Source: Lotus japonicus (Eukaryota; Streptophyta; Magnoliopsida; Fabales; Fabaceae). From it: 64,000 bases of DNA. How positions within the stretch are numbered: the first letter of the stretch is position 1; every line of letters starts with the position of its first letter. The position numbers and the translations under genes were made by a program. The notes under the pieces are model-generated. The model was not told the origin of the DNA and did not search any database. It was given only the letters and a program-made list of their open reading frames with translations. The stretch spans positions 3,846,501 to 3,910,500 of the forward strand of contig NC_080046.1 in the NCBI RefSeq assembly GCF_012489685.1, read 5' to 3'. Below are positions 33,576-45,357 of the stretch, one piece after another.

Positions 33576-34112
33576 ATGGAGGACCGGACGGATGAGCGAG
33601 GACGCCTGACGAGCGGAGTGCTACGGCGTATGGAGCTGAGTTTTGACTTGCCGCCCTCAGTTCATTGTGGACCAGGCACTGGACATGCACCACCTGCACC
33701 ACCTCCGACTTCACCTTCGGTTGAGGAGGACCCAGAGGAGATCGAGCCTGCTGCTGCTGCTATATCTGTTGTGCCACCTCCGGCTACTGCCATCGCTTCT
33801 ACCGACGTGGCGTCGTCCTCTAGGCTCGTACAGCCGAGGAGGGAGTTTGTTGTCCCATCTGTCTCACGTCTCTTATCTTTCTCTTCACCGCACGGCTACC
33901 GTGTGGACCCCTTGATGAGGGTGGAGGAGGAGGATGTTCTCACAGGAGAGGTGGATGTGGAGACCGGCTCGACTAGGGCGGTGCGCAGGACAGTGAGGAG
34001 GGAGGTTATGGATTTGGACACCGAGATGATTACGGTGGATTCCGACTCTGGCTCCGAGAGCAGTGGGGAGAGCTACTCGCCGAGCAGCGATGAGGAGGAG
34101 GATGATTGGTGA
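33576..34112 (+). CDS. GC-rich ORF inside the solo LTR, unknown product
   Basis: From the first in-frame ATG at 33576 the frame encodes 178 residues; the frame is open upstream to 33396 without ATG. The product is Pro/Ala/Glu-rich in the middle (HAPPAPPPTSPSVEEDPEE) and ends in a strongly acidic Ser/Glu/Asp tail (SGSESSGESYSPSSDEEEDDW). The base composition is clearly more GC-rich than the surrounding LTR. I recognise no domain. An LTR position means it would be at the 3' end of element RNA and in the leader. It could be a remnant of a captured gene or simply an open stretch. Confidence 0.35.
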   Translation: MEDRTDERGRLTSGVLRRMELSFDLPPSVHCGPGTGHAPPAPPPTSPSVEEDPEEIEPAAAAISVVPPPATAIASTDVASSSRLVQPRREFVVPSVSRLLSFSSPHGYRVDPLMRVEEEDVLTGEVDVETGSTRAVRRTVRREVMDLDTEMITVDSDSGSESSGESYSPSSDEEEDDW

Positions 34113-34579
34113 GCTGAGCTGGGAGGGTAGGTTAGGATTAGCGACATTTTTTGTGTAGAGCTCTGATCGTCAGTTTCTTTTTGGGACAGGGTAGGTTCCG
34201 ATGTGTGGCTTTTTGTGTGGTTCTTTTGAGGAGGATCACAGAGAGTCTGTCGGAGTATAGGGGTCTTCCTTTCAGGCCATTTTTGAGTGCCGACTTTCTC
34301 TTGGATAACTGTATTTTGATACTTTTACTCACAGTTCGGGTTTGTATATTTGCTTGCGAGCGTACTACTTTGGAGTCACTGCGGCTTCGCGTGACATGGA
34401 GTGCAGCCGAGGCTGTACAGATGTATATATATTTGTATATCGGTTAGTTTAGTTGTTGGGTGTTGTCTCTACTTCTTTATCGCTTGATTTAAAGGAAAGA
34501 AACAAAAAAAAATTACCTGTTTTCCGCGTAAAGTTTATTTTTGGTTACTAAAGTGACACCTGGAAGTTGGGGTGTTACA

Positions 34580-35055
34580 CTTTAGAAAGAGAGAACTATT
34601 CCCTAGAGTCAAATCTTTTTACCTCACTCTCTTTAGAATTAGAACATTAAATATATCCTCAGAGTCAAATCTCATATCAAATACTTTATAGTTCTTGTGC
34701 TTAGAAAGCTTCTATTGTCCCTCTTGTGAGAAGAGGTTCTTGTAGAAGAAAACTATCTTGAAAAAGATTGTCTAGGAGAAGTCCTGAAAGTACTTGTAGG
34801 AGAAGTCCTGAGAATACTTGTAGGAGAATTCCTTAATACTTAATTAGTGAAATCTTTGTAAAGCCAAAGACTGGACGTAATCCCATCGTTTAGGGGTGAA
34901 CCATGATAAAAAGCATGTGTCTCTACTATTTATTATTCTGCTTGTTTATCCGCTGCACCAAACGATCTCGAAAAAGTTTTTAAAACTATTAATCGTTTGG
35001 AAAACCAAAATTTTCAATGGCACAATTCAAACCCCCCTTTCTTGTGCTATTTCAT
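34580..35055 (+). repeat. Degraded copia LTR, right part
   Basis: It continues the sequence interrupted by the solo LTR, with repeated words GTAGGAGAAGTCCTGA (34798-34815 and nearby), and ends in CAAACCCCCCTTTCTTGTG near 35030-35046, similar to copia LTR ends. Confidence 0.45.
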
Positions 35056-36564
35056 TACTTCTCACTCCCTCGTGGACGTTTCTCTTGTACGACTTCAGAA
35101 TTAACCTTTCTTTGATTTCTAGTCGTCTCAATAGGAACATAATCATAGACAACAAGGGGGCCTTCAGGTTCAACCTCCCTAACCTCTGTTTCACACGCTA
35201 AATTTTCCACCAAAGGTTCAAATTGAGCCACCAATATTTCCAGCATTGCATCCACCTCTGCAGTTGTATGTGGATTGCACATCATAGAGGATCTTGGTAG
35301 GATCTCGATTCAATGTCTAGGATCGCGGGATCTCGATACAATGCCACCAGTTTGTGGGGATGGTTTTAAGATGGGTTTCCACTTCGGTTTGGCCCAACTT
35401 TTTTACCCATGACCCATTGCAAAACCTAAAACCCTAAATATAATTGCAATTACTCACCAATCAGCCCCAATTTGAAATAGAAACAAACACACGAACAAGT
35501 GTGGTTCTTCTCGCGCTGTTCTTTCTTCTCTCAGGTTCTCTTCTGTTCCCGTTGCGCTGTCGTCGTTCTCCCTTGTTCCTGTCACGACATTATAATTTTG
35601 TATAAGCCAAATACTACCTCCAGTCCTATTTATAAGAAACAAAAAAAATTCACATAGTTTAAGAAATGTAGTTAAACTATATAAAATGCATTAAATTTGT
35701 CTTGAATTAAAATAAACTTCCAAAATTACCCTTTATTTTTAGTGTTGGAAAGTGGGAAAGATAGAGAATAATTAATGAGACACGTTTTACAAGTTAGAAT
35801 TAATAAGGGCATCATTGGAAAAAAAAATTAATATAGCTCAAACTTTCATTTGGTTCTTATAAAAAAGACCAAGATTTTTCTTCTCTTTCATGCTTATAAA
35901 TAGGATCGGAGGTAGTATTATTAAATGGAGCACAAGGGGTGCCTCAACCCTTAATACAACAGAAAACAAAAGAGAAGGCAAAGCCACTAAAGGCTTTACC
36001 AAAAATTGAAGCGGACACAATACATAGTCATAGGCACAAAATCGGCTATATTAAGACATAGCCCGGTCCCTTTTACTGTCGGCAACCACGTTACAGAGTT
36101 ATTTAGCCGTCAGAGCGCTAAGACAAGCAACAGAGTTTTCAATCCATTCAAAGATGGAGGCCGAGAACTATGGATATGTCATTATGTATTTACTTTTATG
36201 TTAAGAATTTGTGTTAAAAAAGGAATTTGTGTTTATTATGGTGAATCATGAATAATTTTTTCTATATATGTGACTTTTTATGTATACGTATTCTATTAAA
36301 TACATATTAGCATTTATTGTAGGATCATAGGATCTTATAATCCGATCTCAATCCTCCGATCTACAATCTTAACAACCTTAAAAATGATTTAACCATAACT
36401 TTATCTATCATCATTTAAACAACTCATAATGCATTGGTTGCATGGTTATTTGGATTCTATTACCAAGATGTTGTTATCATTTTCTAGAATATAGGAATTG
36501 AACTAGTTAAACTTTACAACTTCTTAAGGTTGAAGAAAGTTTAATTATTTTATGGTGGCTGTTA
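35056..36564. other. Intergenic region with a MITE; no gene recognised
   Basis: A 76-codon minus-strand frame at 35055-35285 has no recognisable domain. GGATCTCGATNCAATG is repeated at about 35296 and 35330. The rest is AT-rich with a MITE at 35614-35915. Confidence 0.5.
35614..35915. mobile_element. Stowaway-like MITE, 302 bp
   Basis: Terminal inverted repeats CTACCTCCAGTCCTATTTAT and, at the other end, ATAAATAGGATCGGAGGTAG, flanked by TA on both sides (35612-35613 and 35916-35917). It encodes no protein. Confidence 0.88.
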
Positions 36565-37735
36565 GGGTGCAAGTGCACTCTAGGTCTTGCACCATGCAAG
36601 AGCAAAAATCACCCATAATAGAAGGTTTAGTGACCTGCTGTTAAAAAAATTAAAAAAACTCAGATTACATAAATACTCCTTTTCATTCCACCTCTCTCTA
36701 CCTCTCCCCTCTCCTTTCTCTCTCCTCTCCCTTGTCCCTCAATGTCACACCACCGGCGAAGAGGACCACTGGATACCTCACTGCCTCGCCTCTCTCCCTT
36801 TCGTTGCCTTTTTACGCCGCTGTCATCTCCGTGGAGTCGCCATCTCCGGAAAACGACTACCGCATTTCGCCCAGAACTGAACGCCTCGTTAGTGGCTGGA
36901 GGGGGAGAGCCTCTGAACTCGCTCACGTGCGCGATGGTTCCACCAGGCTTCGCCCAGATCTGAACTGCCATCTTGGTTACTAGAGGGGGAAACTGGCCCA
37001 GAGGAGGAGCGGTAAGACGTTAGCGTTGTCTCCGTCGTGTCGTCATCGTTGGCTCGATTGGGGTGATGAAAGTGTTTTCGAGAACCTTCTTCGTGCCTGG
37101 AACAATTTCGGTAGAGCATAGCGATTTGCCTGTACTTGTGTTGTACAACGCCGTAGCAGGAAGGCCAAACCCCGTGCTCGCCGCCGCTCGTAGACTCGCC
37201 GGAACCACGAGATCTTGTTCTTCACGAGATAAGGTTCTTCCTCTGAAGCAAATATTCATCTTTCATGCGAATCTGTATCAAAGCCTCTCACTTGTGCAGA
37301 TCTGGGGAGAGCCACCACCACCAATACAAATGGGTGTTTTTTTAATTGGTTAATTTTAGAGAGAAGGATGGTTTGGTTGTTCAATTAGATAAGATAGAAT
37401 TTTTAATTTTAATTGTTTGTTCATTGTTTTTTGTTGCTCTTGATTATAATGTTTGAACTCTAAAGATGCTTTTGGGATGTTGGGGAGTACCGGAAGTGGC
37501 AAGCCTTCTGGTATACGATCTGAGTTTTACTGCTGATGAGGTTAAAGAAGGCTGAGACTTGAGAGAGAAAGGAGGAGACACATACTAGAAGGGCTTTATG
37601 GCAATGAACAAATTAAAATTGTTATAAATTATATAAAATAAATAACAGGTAAAATCGGTTTCCAATACCCCCTCTTGCCTCCCATTGGCTCTCACATGTG
37701 TGACACCTGTGCAAGACCCAACATGTATTGCACCT
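36565..37735. mobile_element. Possible non-autonomous DNA transposon carrying GC-rich coding-like sequence
   Basis: The left end GGGTGCAA ... GGTCTTGCAC and the right end (on the minus strand) AGGTGCAA ... GGGTCTTGCAC form an imperfect inverted repeat of about 30 bp. Inside is a CT-rich leader and a GC-rich stretch (36740-37320) with several overlapping open frames but none recognisable. A Pack-MULE-like capture of a gene 5' end is possible. No clear 8-9 bp target duplication was found, which lowers confidence. Confidence 0.4.
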
Positions 37736-38089
37736 TATAAGTTATAACCCGCCTTATTTTATAGTACTCAAACAAACACAGCATAGAAAAGAAAATATAG
37801 GTAGCATTGGGTTTTATATTGAGACATGTAATCAGATAGCATTGATCCAAGAGAAGCACAGGAATCTAGTCTCTCTTTCTTCCCAAACACAGCAACCAAC
37901 AACATCAATCCACGTTCTTGATTCAGTGCTTCAACTCCAAGGAGCCAAGCCACACATAATCACTGCTTTTTTGACACCAAAAAGTTCCCATTTTCCACCT
38001 TCCATCTTTTTCTTCATTCTCTCTTACTAAGATTTTGCTGCTTCCAGCTTAAGACCCACCAAGATTCTAACACCCATTTGCATTCTTCC

Positions 38090-41047
38090 ATGGGGAACTG
38101 TTTAGGCTCGTCGGAAAAACTGACGGCGGAGATCGTACCACACGGCGGAGCCACCGCGTATCCTACTGTTCGATTACACGGCTCGCCGAACAGCATTGTA
38201 GCCGCCTACATTGGCTTCGCCAATCTCCCCAACACCATTCCGCCGGAGGTCGTCCCCACCACCAGACCTTCGCCGGAACCGCCGTCATCAACGGCGCGTG
38301 TCGGAAGATCCGCGTGGATAAGGCCGGTAACGCAGCAGGTTGGAGCAGGAGCTGAGTGGGGATCCCGCGACGCGCTTGTCCAGTTCATCGACGCGCGGTT
38401 CCCGGATCTTTCGGCGATTGGCGGTGGCGAGGAGGAAACGACGACGGCGTCGTTGATGGTGAGGGTGACGCGGCTGCAGCACAAGAGCATGACGTGGCAC
38501 GTGGAGAGGATGGTGAGGTGGGGGGAGGATCTGGCAACACGTGGAGGGAGGAAGGCCGTTGATCCGAAGGTGGGGAGTTGGAGAATGGAGATGAGGAAAT
38601 TTGGGAAGAGCTACTCTGAGGTGCTGGAGGTGATGATGGAGCACGCGCGGATGGAGGAGACTGTCCTTTTCCCTATTTTAGATGCTGCTGATCGAGGTAC
38701 ATGAAACCCCCACACACACTAGTTATATTTTTGACACATTAGTTAATTTTAAATTACTCTTGTAAGTCAATAAAGGTAAGGGTTTTTTCAAGAGTGCGGT
38801 TAAATTGAACTCTCGACCTAGAGGTTTAGACTGTCACTTTTTATCATTGCGACCGGCGCCCCCTATTGGGTGTTTAGAAGACTTTCTTCACACTTTCTAC
38901 TTAAACACTGTTTTTTAAACTAGTAAAAATTTATGTAAGATTCACTAAATTATATATATGACCTCCACTTCCAAGTTAGTGAGATCTAAGTTGTAACTTA
39001 TAGTAAGCCAATAATAATAATAAAGGGCAATTTTGGTATAAAAAAATAAAGGGCAATTTCGGAAACTGCAGCACATATCGTGAAGAAAAAGGGTTGCTTG
39101 TCTTTAAAGCAATGATCCAAGTGAACATGGCTAGCTAATTGAATGTGATGGTGAGTGCAGGGCTATGTAAAGCTGCAAAGGAGGAACATGCTAGGGACCT
39201 ACCCATAATGAATGGCATCAAAGAAATTATCAAATCCATTGAGGTTTTAGAATCCAGCAGCCCTAAGTACCGAGATGTTTTGTACACTCTTTCTGCTCGA
39301 CTTAAATCATTGCAGGTATTTAAACCCAACCTATTAGAACTAGTTATAATCTTGTTGCTCTCTTTTGAATTTTCTTTTTTCTCATTTCGATCATATATCT
39401 ATAAGTGCTAGTCACCAATGTTGGTCTACTGATAAGAAAGCTAGTCCCCCGTAAAAGTGAGAACACAAGTTCGAGCTGTTAGAAAGTCTTATGTTGAGAA
39501 TGACAACTACAATTTCTCAATCAAACGAGAATATATGTCAAAGAACAATAAACAATAACTGCTAGCGGCAGACATGTATTGCTTAGGGCTGAGCATAAAG
39601 GTCCAACCCGAAACAAAATAGAAAATTGGTGAAGTCGGGTCGGGTTAGGTCGAGTTGTTAGTTACAACAGGATGTAAAAACAAGCTTAGATGGTTAACAC
39701 CCGTCAGGTTCGGATCAAGAAAATGAAACAAATCAACACCCGACACAAACCTCACTCTCATGGAATAAGTTTAGGGCCTTAAGCTTTTAGCCCATTAGGT
39801 TAGCACTAAGGTTTTCTCATGCAGGACCAACTGACCATACTGAACTAGGCTAAATTTGGCCCGAGGCCAACTAAGTTTATTTTCAGGTTTATCAGGTTCG
39901 TTTTATATCGAGTAAATAGCCAATCAGGTGGGCAGGCCAAGAGTTAGATTGGGTCGATTTCTTAGGCCTTTTAAAATTAAGTGCCACCATCGTCCTCCCC
40001 TCCGCAGCCTCAACCTGATGTGCAATCCATTTTCCTCCAACTTGCTTTTCTTCTGCTCAGTTCCTGGTCCAATGGTTCTACGTATGCACCTTTTGTTGAT
40101 GATAGCCTTGTTGCAGGTAAACTTTTCCAAATCGCTTGGAAATTAGAAGAAGCGATCGACACCTGAAATATAATATCAAATTTTCACTTTGAGAACAACA
40201 CTTCTAGACTTGGATGAAGCTTCGGAGTTTGCTTTTGTTAGTAGTTATGTTGGTTTTCCTTTATCCGTTTGGGGTTTTCTTGTTTCAAGATTAGAGTATG
40301 TTAGCTTGTTTTAATGAGTATGTGTGGAGTGTAGTGCTCTTTAGGTTTTGAGTCCCTTCACATGTAAGTGTCATTAGGCTTTAGCTTATGTCCTAAATCT
40401 CATGAAACTTTGACCCCAAAAATCACTCATATAGCATATTCTCTGAAAGTAAAGTGTCGTTTAAGTTTGTCCCTAAACTAAGAATGTTCCTTGAAAAGTC
40501 TCAGAAAATGCAAATCTTCGATGAAGTTAGCCTCTGTCGCGTTTGGTCAACTAATGTTCCCACGTGACATATTAATTGCCCATGTGACCGTTAATTGCCC
40601 AATAAGCATCGTACATGCTGCCCTGGTAAGCATCCAACATCCTACCGGGCAAGCACACAAAGAGATGTGAAAAAATACAAATTTTTAAAAGTAGAGGTTC
40701 AAACCCACCACATAAGCATATTTTTAATTATGAGTTTAATGTCTGAAATGGATTTTTCTCACCTTATGCCTATTGCCAATTTGTTCTTATAGGGACAATG
40801 CAAGCAACACTTTATGGAAGAGGATTTGGATTTACTTCCATTAATGGAGGCAATGGAGTTGAGCAAAGAGCAGGATGAGAGTGCACTGGAGGAATGTTTC
40901 CATGTGATGCAAGGAACACATAATCGGTTGTTGAAGTTTCTTCTTGAAGGGCTCTCACCCCACGATGCAATGCAGTACTTGGACTTGATTGGAAAGTGCA
41001 GGGACAAAGGGAGAATGGAATTCATGCTTCGGAAGATAGTTGAGTGA
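38090..41047 (+). CDS. Hemerythrin HHE cation-binding domain protein, three exons
   Basis: Exons are 38090-38696, 39161-39315 and 40793-41047, with donors CGAG|GTACAT and GCAG|GTATTT and acceptors GTGCAG| and TTATAG|. Together they encode 338 residues. The start is MGNCLGSSEKL, suggesting N-myristoylation at Gly2 and possible palmitoylation at Cys4, hence membrane attachment. Helices with iron-binding-type His/Glu motifs follow: HKSMTWHVERM and MMEHARMEETVLFP in exon 1, KEEHARDLP in exon 2, and HFMEEDLDLLPLM in exon 3. This fits the plant hemerythrin-domain family, in which Arabidopsis At3g54290 is the relative I recall. The role is unknown; family members bind iron or oxygen. Intron 2 is 1477 bp and holds no gene I recognise. 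Confidence 0.92.
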
Positions 41048-42584
41048 GATATCTTCATGTAGCTAGGTCCAACCATAACACGCCAAAGGATGAACCGTGA
41101 AGTTGATATAGTCAATGCAAAAAAATTCAAACTTTAGGAATTACTTGGATTCTTTTGCTTTTGTTGTCAATAACTTCATCTTAAGTTTACCATGCACCCT
41201 GACCATTGGTTAAGGGAATAGAAAGTAGGATAGGTTTTGACAAAGTAGGGCAATTTATTTTCTTATTTTCCCTTGATGGTTTGGATAAGGTTGTTTATAT
41301 GTCCCTACATGATCAAGTACATATTTGTACCTGAAATTTATATATTCATAACTTCCGGTCTGACTGATTTGATTTGTAAGAAGACAGTTTAATTAATTTA
41401 AACACAAGTAATTGAAAACCCCTCAGCAACCAATCCTCGATGCTATGTTTTAGTGGCATGTTAACTAAACCGGGCTGTAAAAATAAGATACATTTAGAAA
41501 GAAACTTGACAAATTAGGTCATAGAGACCTATATCTGGCTTGGACCCGCGGAGGAAGGGAATTTTGATTTTATTTTCTAAGTAAGTGTCAATTCTAATTT
41601 TTCGTTTGTGTAAGGCAAATATTTGTTTCTTTGTATGTGGGATGTGTTTTCCCATTTTGCCTCAATGCAAACGGGATATCAAAGCACTAGAAAATAGCAA
41701 GTGTGTCTGACTTCACATCTCGGGAGTGTGGAGTCATAATTGAATACTCTACATATTAGTTTTTTTTAACAATACATATAATACATATAAGTTACTATTA
41801 GAATCCGGAGGTCTAACTCAACTCAAAAGCTAACTCAAGAGTTGAGTGTTAGTCTACCCTTATTAACACCATTAATGTCATATCGAGTTGCTTTACCCTT
41901 ATAAAGACTATCTATATGTCATATTTCTAGTCAATGAGAGACTTCTAAAACACCTCCTCACGCCAGAGTTGGACACCAGGAGGCAGGACCGGACATCTGC
42001 AGGGTGTCCCAAATTGGGGGTCTCTACCAACAAACGGATCTATGATAAGCTCTAATACCATATTAGAATTTGAGAGACCTAACTCAACCCAAAAACTAGC
42101 TCAGAAGTTGAGGGTTGTCTTGCCCTTATAAAAGTTATCTATGTCATGTCTCTAACTAATGTGAGACTTCTAATAGTTACTCATAGCAAATTACAAAATT
42201 TCATAAATCTTGATTAATATCACGTAATTGTCATTTTTTAAACATGTTCGGAGAATTGTAAAAGAATGATTAATATGCTTTAATTTCCTCTTTAATGTTA
42301 GTACATTTGACAGAATAATAAACATGTCTTATTAGGAAATGTCTAAATGATCTTAAGTAAAGTTTGAGTTAAATTACTCTAGTTCTAAGTAAACCAATAA
42401 TTATTTGTATGGTTAGATATAAACTGATTTTCACGTTGGTTTCAACTTTGTTCAATACATGCTAAACTGCTAAAGTATGGGCCGAGTTCCGGCCAGCTGG
42501 TCTAGGGCCATAAAGCTAGCCCCATGACTAATGCCCAAACTTAATGGTTTATACTTATCTAATTAGCCAACTAAACTACCCTAG
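41048..42584. other. Intergenic region with degraded repeat sequence
   Basis: Two related segments (about 41800-41945 and 42060-42175: GAGACCTAACTCAACNCAAAA, then CTTATAAAAGTTATCTATGTCAT) suggest a degraded LTR-type repeat. No gene or RNA is supported. Confidence 0.5.
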
Positions 42585-43372
42585 CCGCTAGAAAGAGAAA
42601 GCTCCCAACAACAATGTCACCCCCCATTGGGGCTTCTCCCCTTTGGGAGGTTCCTCCTCCTTCATGGAGGTTTTTCTTCCTTTTAGGTAGGTGTTTCTCC
42701 CACAATAGGTGGGTCTTCTTTCATACTAGGTTGATTTTCTACCCATTTGTGGGTTTGTCTTCCTTTTTAAGTAGGATTTCTCCATTTTTGTGGCCACTTC
42801 AGTGGTTTCCACCCTCTGTCCCTGCCTCCGCCTCCGTCCACCCTCGACCGCCGCTAATGCGCCGCCTCTGCCGACGTCGCCTCCGTAACCATCCTTGCAT
42901 CCACCCTCACCATCCTCGTCTCCCTCTCTGTTCTGGTTGTGTTTGGTGCGGATCTGCTTCAGATTTGTAGATCTACAGTTGTTCTATTTTCAGGATCTCA
43001 ATGTCTTTGGATTAACTCCCTACAAGTGTTATTGGAGCCACGATCTAAGCTGCCTTGAAGATCGTTCAGAGCGATGCAGCCTCGACAGAGTCGGTTGAGT
43101 TGCAAGAAGTTGAGCAGTTGATTAAAATGAAATATTAATACTGCTCAGAAAGTCAGTTTGATTCATTGGTGATCATTGAAATTTTGGATCTCTGCATGTG
43201 TTAGTTTGTTGATTACTTGTGTCAGATTGACTGTAAATACCTTGATTTTAATGGTGTTATCTGTAATGCATTGTAATTTCAGTCCTTGAGAGTAGTCTCA
43301 CTGATGTAAGTGTATCTCCTGTAAGTTCCGTTGGACATCTTTTGAATATCAATGATCCTTTGAAAAAAAAAA
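42585..43372 (+). mobile_element. Poly-A retroposon, 788 bp, non-autonomous
   Basis: A perfect 12-bp target duplication AAACTACCCTAG flanks it (42573-42584 and 43373-43384), and it ends in an A-run of about 13. The left 350 bp are CT/GC-rich, resembling a LINE leader or a coding-gene 5' end. The right part is AT-rich, resembling a 3' UTR (TTTTGAATATCAATGATCC before the A-run). No reverse transcriptase is present. It is either an internally deleted LINE moved in trans or a retroposed transcript. Confidence 0.88.
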
Positions 43373-43384
43373 AAACTACCCTAG

Positions 43385-44172
43385 TTAGTGTTGAAAATTG
43401 GAGTTGTTGTTATGTTGTGTCGTGGCAAGCAGCAAGCATGCTTTGCACATGGGAGCACATGGTAATTCAGTCAAACTAAAGAGAAGGAGTCAAGGATATT
43501 AGAAAAGAGTGCATATCAACAGAAATGAAATTATCATTGAAAAGGAATGATGAGAGTTAATTTCACACTACACACTTCATTCATATTGATAGAGATGTGA
43601 CGTTGTCAACTTTAGGGGAGAAAGAGTGAAATGTATTGCAAAGAAAATTCGGTACTGCGAAGGCACACAGTAAGAAGGTAGACCTCCAATCCTATTCTGC
43701 TCTGGCCCAAGGGTAAAGCCACCCAAGTAAGAGCTTTAGGCCTCCAAAAAGAATTTTGTTTTACTAAGTAAAAAAGACCTCCAAAATTAAAGTTTTCTAT
43801 AGTCCTCGTTTATATAATAAAGCCTCACTTTAAACTTTGCTTTAGGCCACAGTTAGTGTTGGGCCGGCTCTGTCTGCTTCGGTTCTCTATAAAAACATAG
43901 ACCTCTAAGCAATAACACAACATTTTCCTCCAACCTTCACCACCATCTCTTCTCCCTCTTTCCATTTTTTTTCTACCAACACAACCGCCACCTCTCCGAA
44001 GCCAAAACCACCATAAGCCAAAATTTCTCTCAACCAATCCCTTCCAATTTCATTGAAGAACCTCTGTAGCTAGCACTTTGCCATTAGCTTTAGAAACTAT
44101 CACCAAACACAAACCCTACATTTCTCACTTCTTTTGCTATGGCCTCACACATTATGCATCTTAATCTTAATA
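43385..44172. other. Intergenic region, no gene recognised
   Basis: AT-rich DNA with a TTAGGCCTCC/GACCTCCAAAA repetition near 43735-43790. The short open frames show no domain and look accidental. Confidence 0.5.
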
Positions 44173-44611
44173 ATTGTTGTTGGGGGAGACAGGGGAGTCC
44201 ATGAGTCAAGGAGCAAGACACCAAGAGATATAAACAATACATCTTAACCCAAAATCTTAAGGCATTAGGTTTATGTGTCACATCTCTTATAAAGTCTTCT
44301 CCTCACTCATACTTAACCATTGTGGGACTCCAACTCCGCACTTGAATTATCAACAATCTCCCCCTCAAGTGCAAGTTGCCTCCACATTATCATGGCCCCC
44401 CTCCTCGCGGAAGCATATTCCCCCTTGTACCATTGTTCGCTGCTCAACAGAACCTGCCGTCTATCCACACTACTAAGAAGACTTTCGACACAAGGAGCAG
44501 TTACCATGGTCCCACGAACCATTGGCTTTGATACCAATTGTTGGGGGAGACAGGGGAACCTATGAGCCAATAAGCAAGACACAAAGAGATATGGACGCCA
44601 CATCTTAACCA
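44173..44611. repeat. Two direct copies of a ~75-bp segment, 363 bp apart
   Basis: TTGTTGGGGGAGACAGGGGA begins at about 44176 and again at about 44539. In both, related words follow: CCATGAGTCAA / CTATGAGCCAA, AGCAAGACAC, AGAGATAT and ACATCTTAACC. This could be a degraded LTR pair of a very small element, or a local duplication. Confidence 0.55.
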
Positions 44612-45337
44612 ATTCTTCACCTTCAGAAACCATTTCCTCTCTTTGGTACTCATCCACATTGCTCTCACAAAAACAGTTGCCATATTTCTGTTCGAGATGT
44701 GAAGCTTGTATCCATAAGCTCTCCTTCGCGGGGGATTTCAAGGCAAGAAGATATGTAGCTCTTCCAGTATTCATATAACCTCTTTTCATGCAGTCTTCTG
44801 CATTAGCAAACCAGGTATCTTCTACAACTCTGCTTTCACCAGTTTGGAAAATTATCAATCTGCTAGTTTGAGTGAACCGAAGTTCGGCTTCTTCCGCTCA
44901 TGTAACCATGCTTTGCTATCAAAAGTGTTTTCCAACCTTTCCCTAAGCACAACCTCCATTAGTATATATGTGATGACTTCATCAAGACACCCTTTTCCTT
45001 CTTTCAATTTTTCTTTAGTGATCCACAGCAGACTTCCCTTCATGCCCTTCTCCATTGTCGTGTTAATGAGTTCCATAGCAACCTCATAGGAGGTTAACCT
45101 ACCAAGAAAAAGACAGAACTCCACCACCTCTAAGGGAAACTTTTCTACAGCTCTATGCAGTAACCGGACATCACCTTCTTGTGTATCAACAACCTTCACA
45201 ACCGCTTTCCATATTCTAAAAGAATAAGGAAAGAGTTGCAAAGCTTCTTCCATTACAGGCTTCAGATCATCAACAAGGCTTAAAGCCTCAAACCACACCT
45301 CTTCGTTCTCGGGCAACCCATTGAAGTATTTCCTCAC
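44612..45337 (-). pseudogene. PRP6/STA1-like pre-mRNA splicing factor fragment (HAT repeats)
   Basis: Two overlapping minus-strand frames (45337-44855 and 44858-44612) together resemble the HAT-repeat region of PRP6, the U5/tri-snRNP bridging protein (STA1 in Arabidopsis). Visible blocks are LLHRAVEKFPLEVVEFCLFL and LWITKEKLKEG in the first frame, and DTWFANAEDCMKRGYMNTGR and SLWIQASHLEQKYG in the second. The latter match the usual TW-A-AE-C-KRG and SIWL-AA-LEK-HG pattern. A frameshift joins the two parts near 44856. Only about 240 of the normal roughly 1000 residues are present and no introns separate them. It is most likely a retroposed or duplicated fragment. The match rests on recalled family pattern, not on a search. 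Confidence 0.7.
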
Positions 45338-45357
45338 TAAATTTTCTATTTGCAGAT

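Larger units (their letters stand above)
30608..34579 (+). mobile_element. Solo LTR, 3972 bp, probably Tekay/Del-like Ty3/gypsy
   Basis: It begins TGTAAGACC and ends GTGTTACA, so the termini form TGTAA/TTACA. CATTA precedes and CTTTA follows it, a 5-bp target duplication with one mismatch. It has a TATA box (31299-31306). Downstream, in the presumed leader, lie repeated hairpins (32752-32859 and 32954-33197) and a GC-rich ORF (33576-34112). No second copy or internal region is in the window, so it is a solo LTR formed by recombination. The Tekay/Del assignment is from length and termini only. Confidence 0.75.

Noticed and set aside
35055..35285. 76-codon minus-strand ORF as a host gene
   Set aside because: No recognisable domain, no supporting splice structure, and located in degraded repeat sequence.
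36587..37353. Several overlapping ORFs on both strands in the GC-rich block
   Set aside because: None has a recognisable domain or preferred frame; open frames are expected by chance in GC-rich DNA.
39928..40166. Overlapping ORFs within intron 2 of the hemerythrin gene
   Set aside because: No homology recognised; the intron is bounded by good splice sites and the exons join in frame.
43825..44037. 70-codon minus-strand ORF
   Set aside because: Low-complexity Gly/Arg-rich translation of a CT-rich tract, without a domain.
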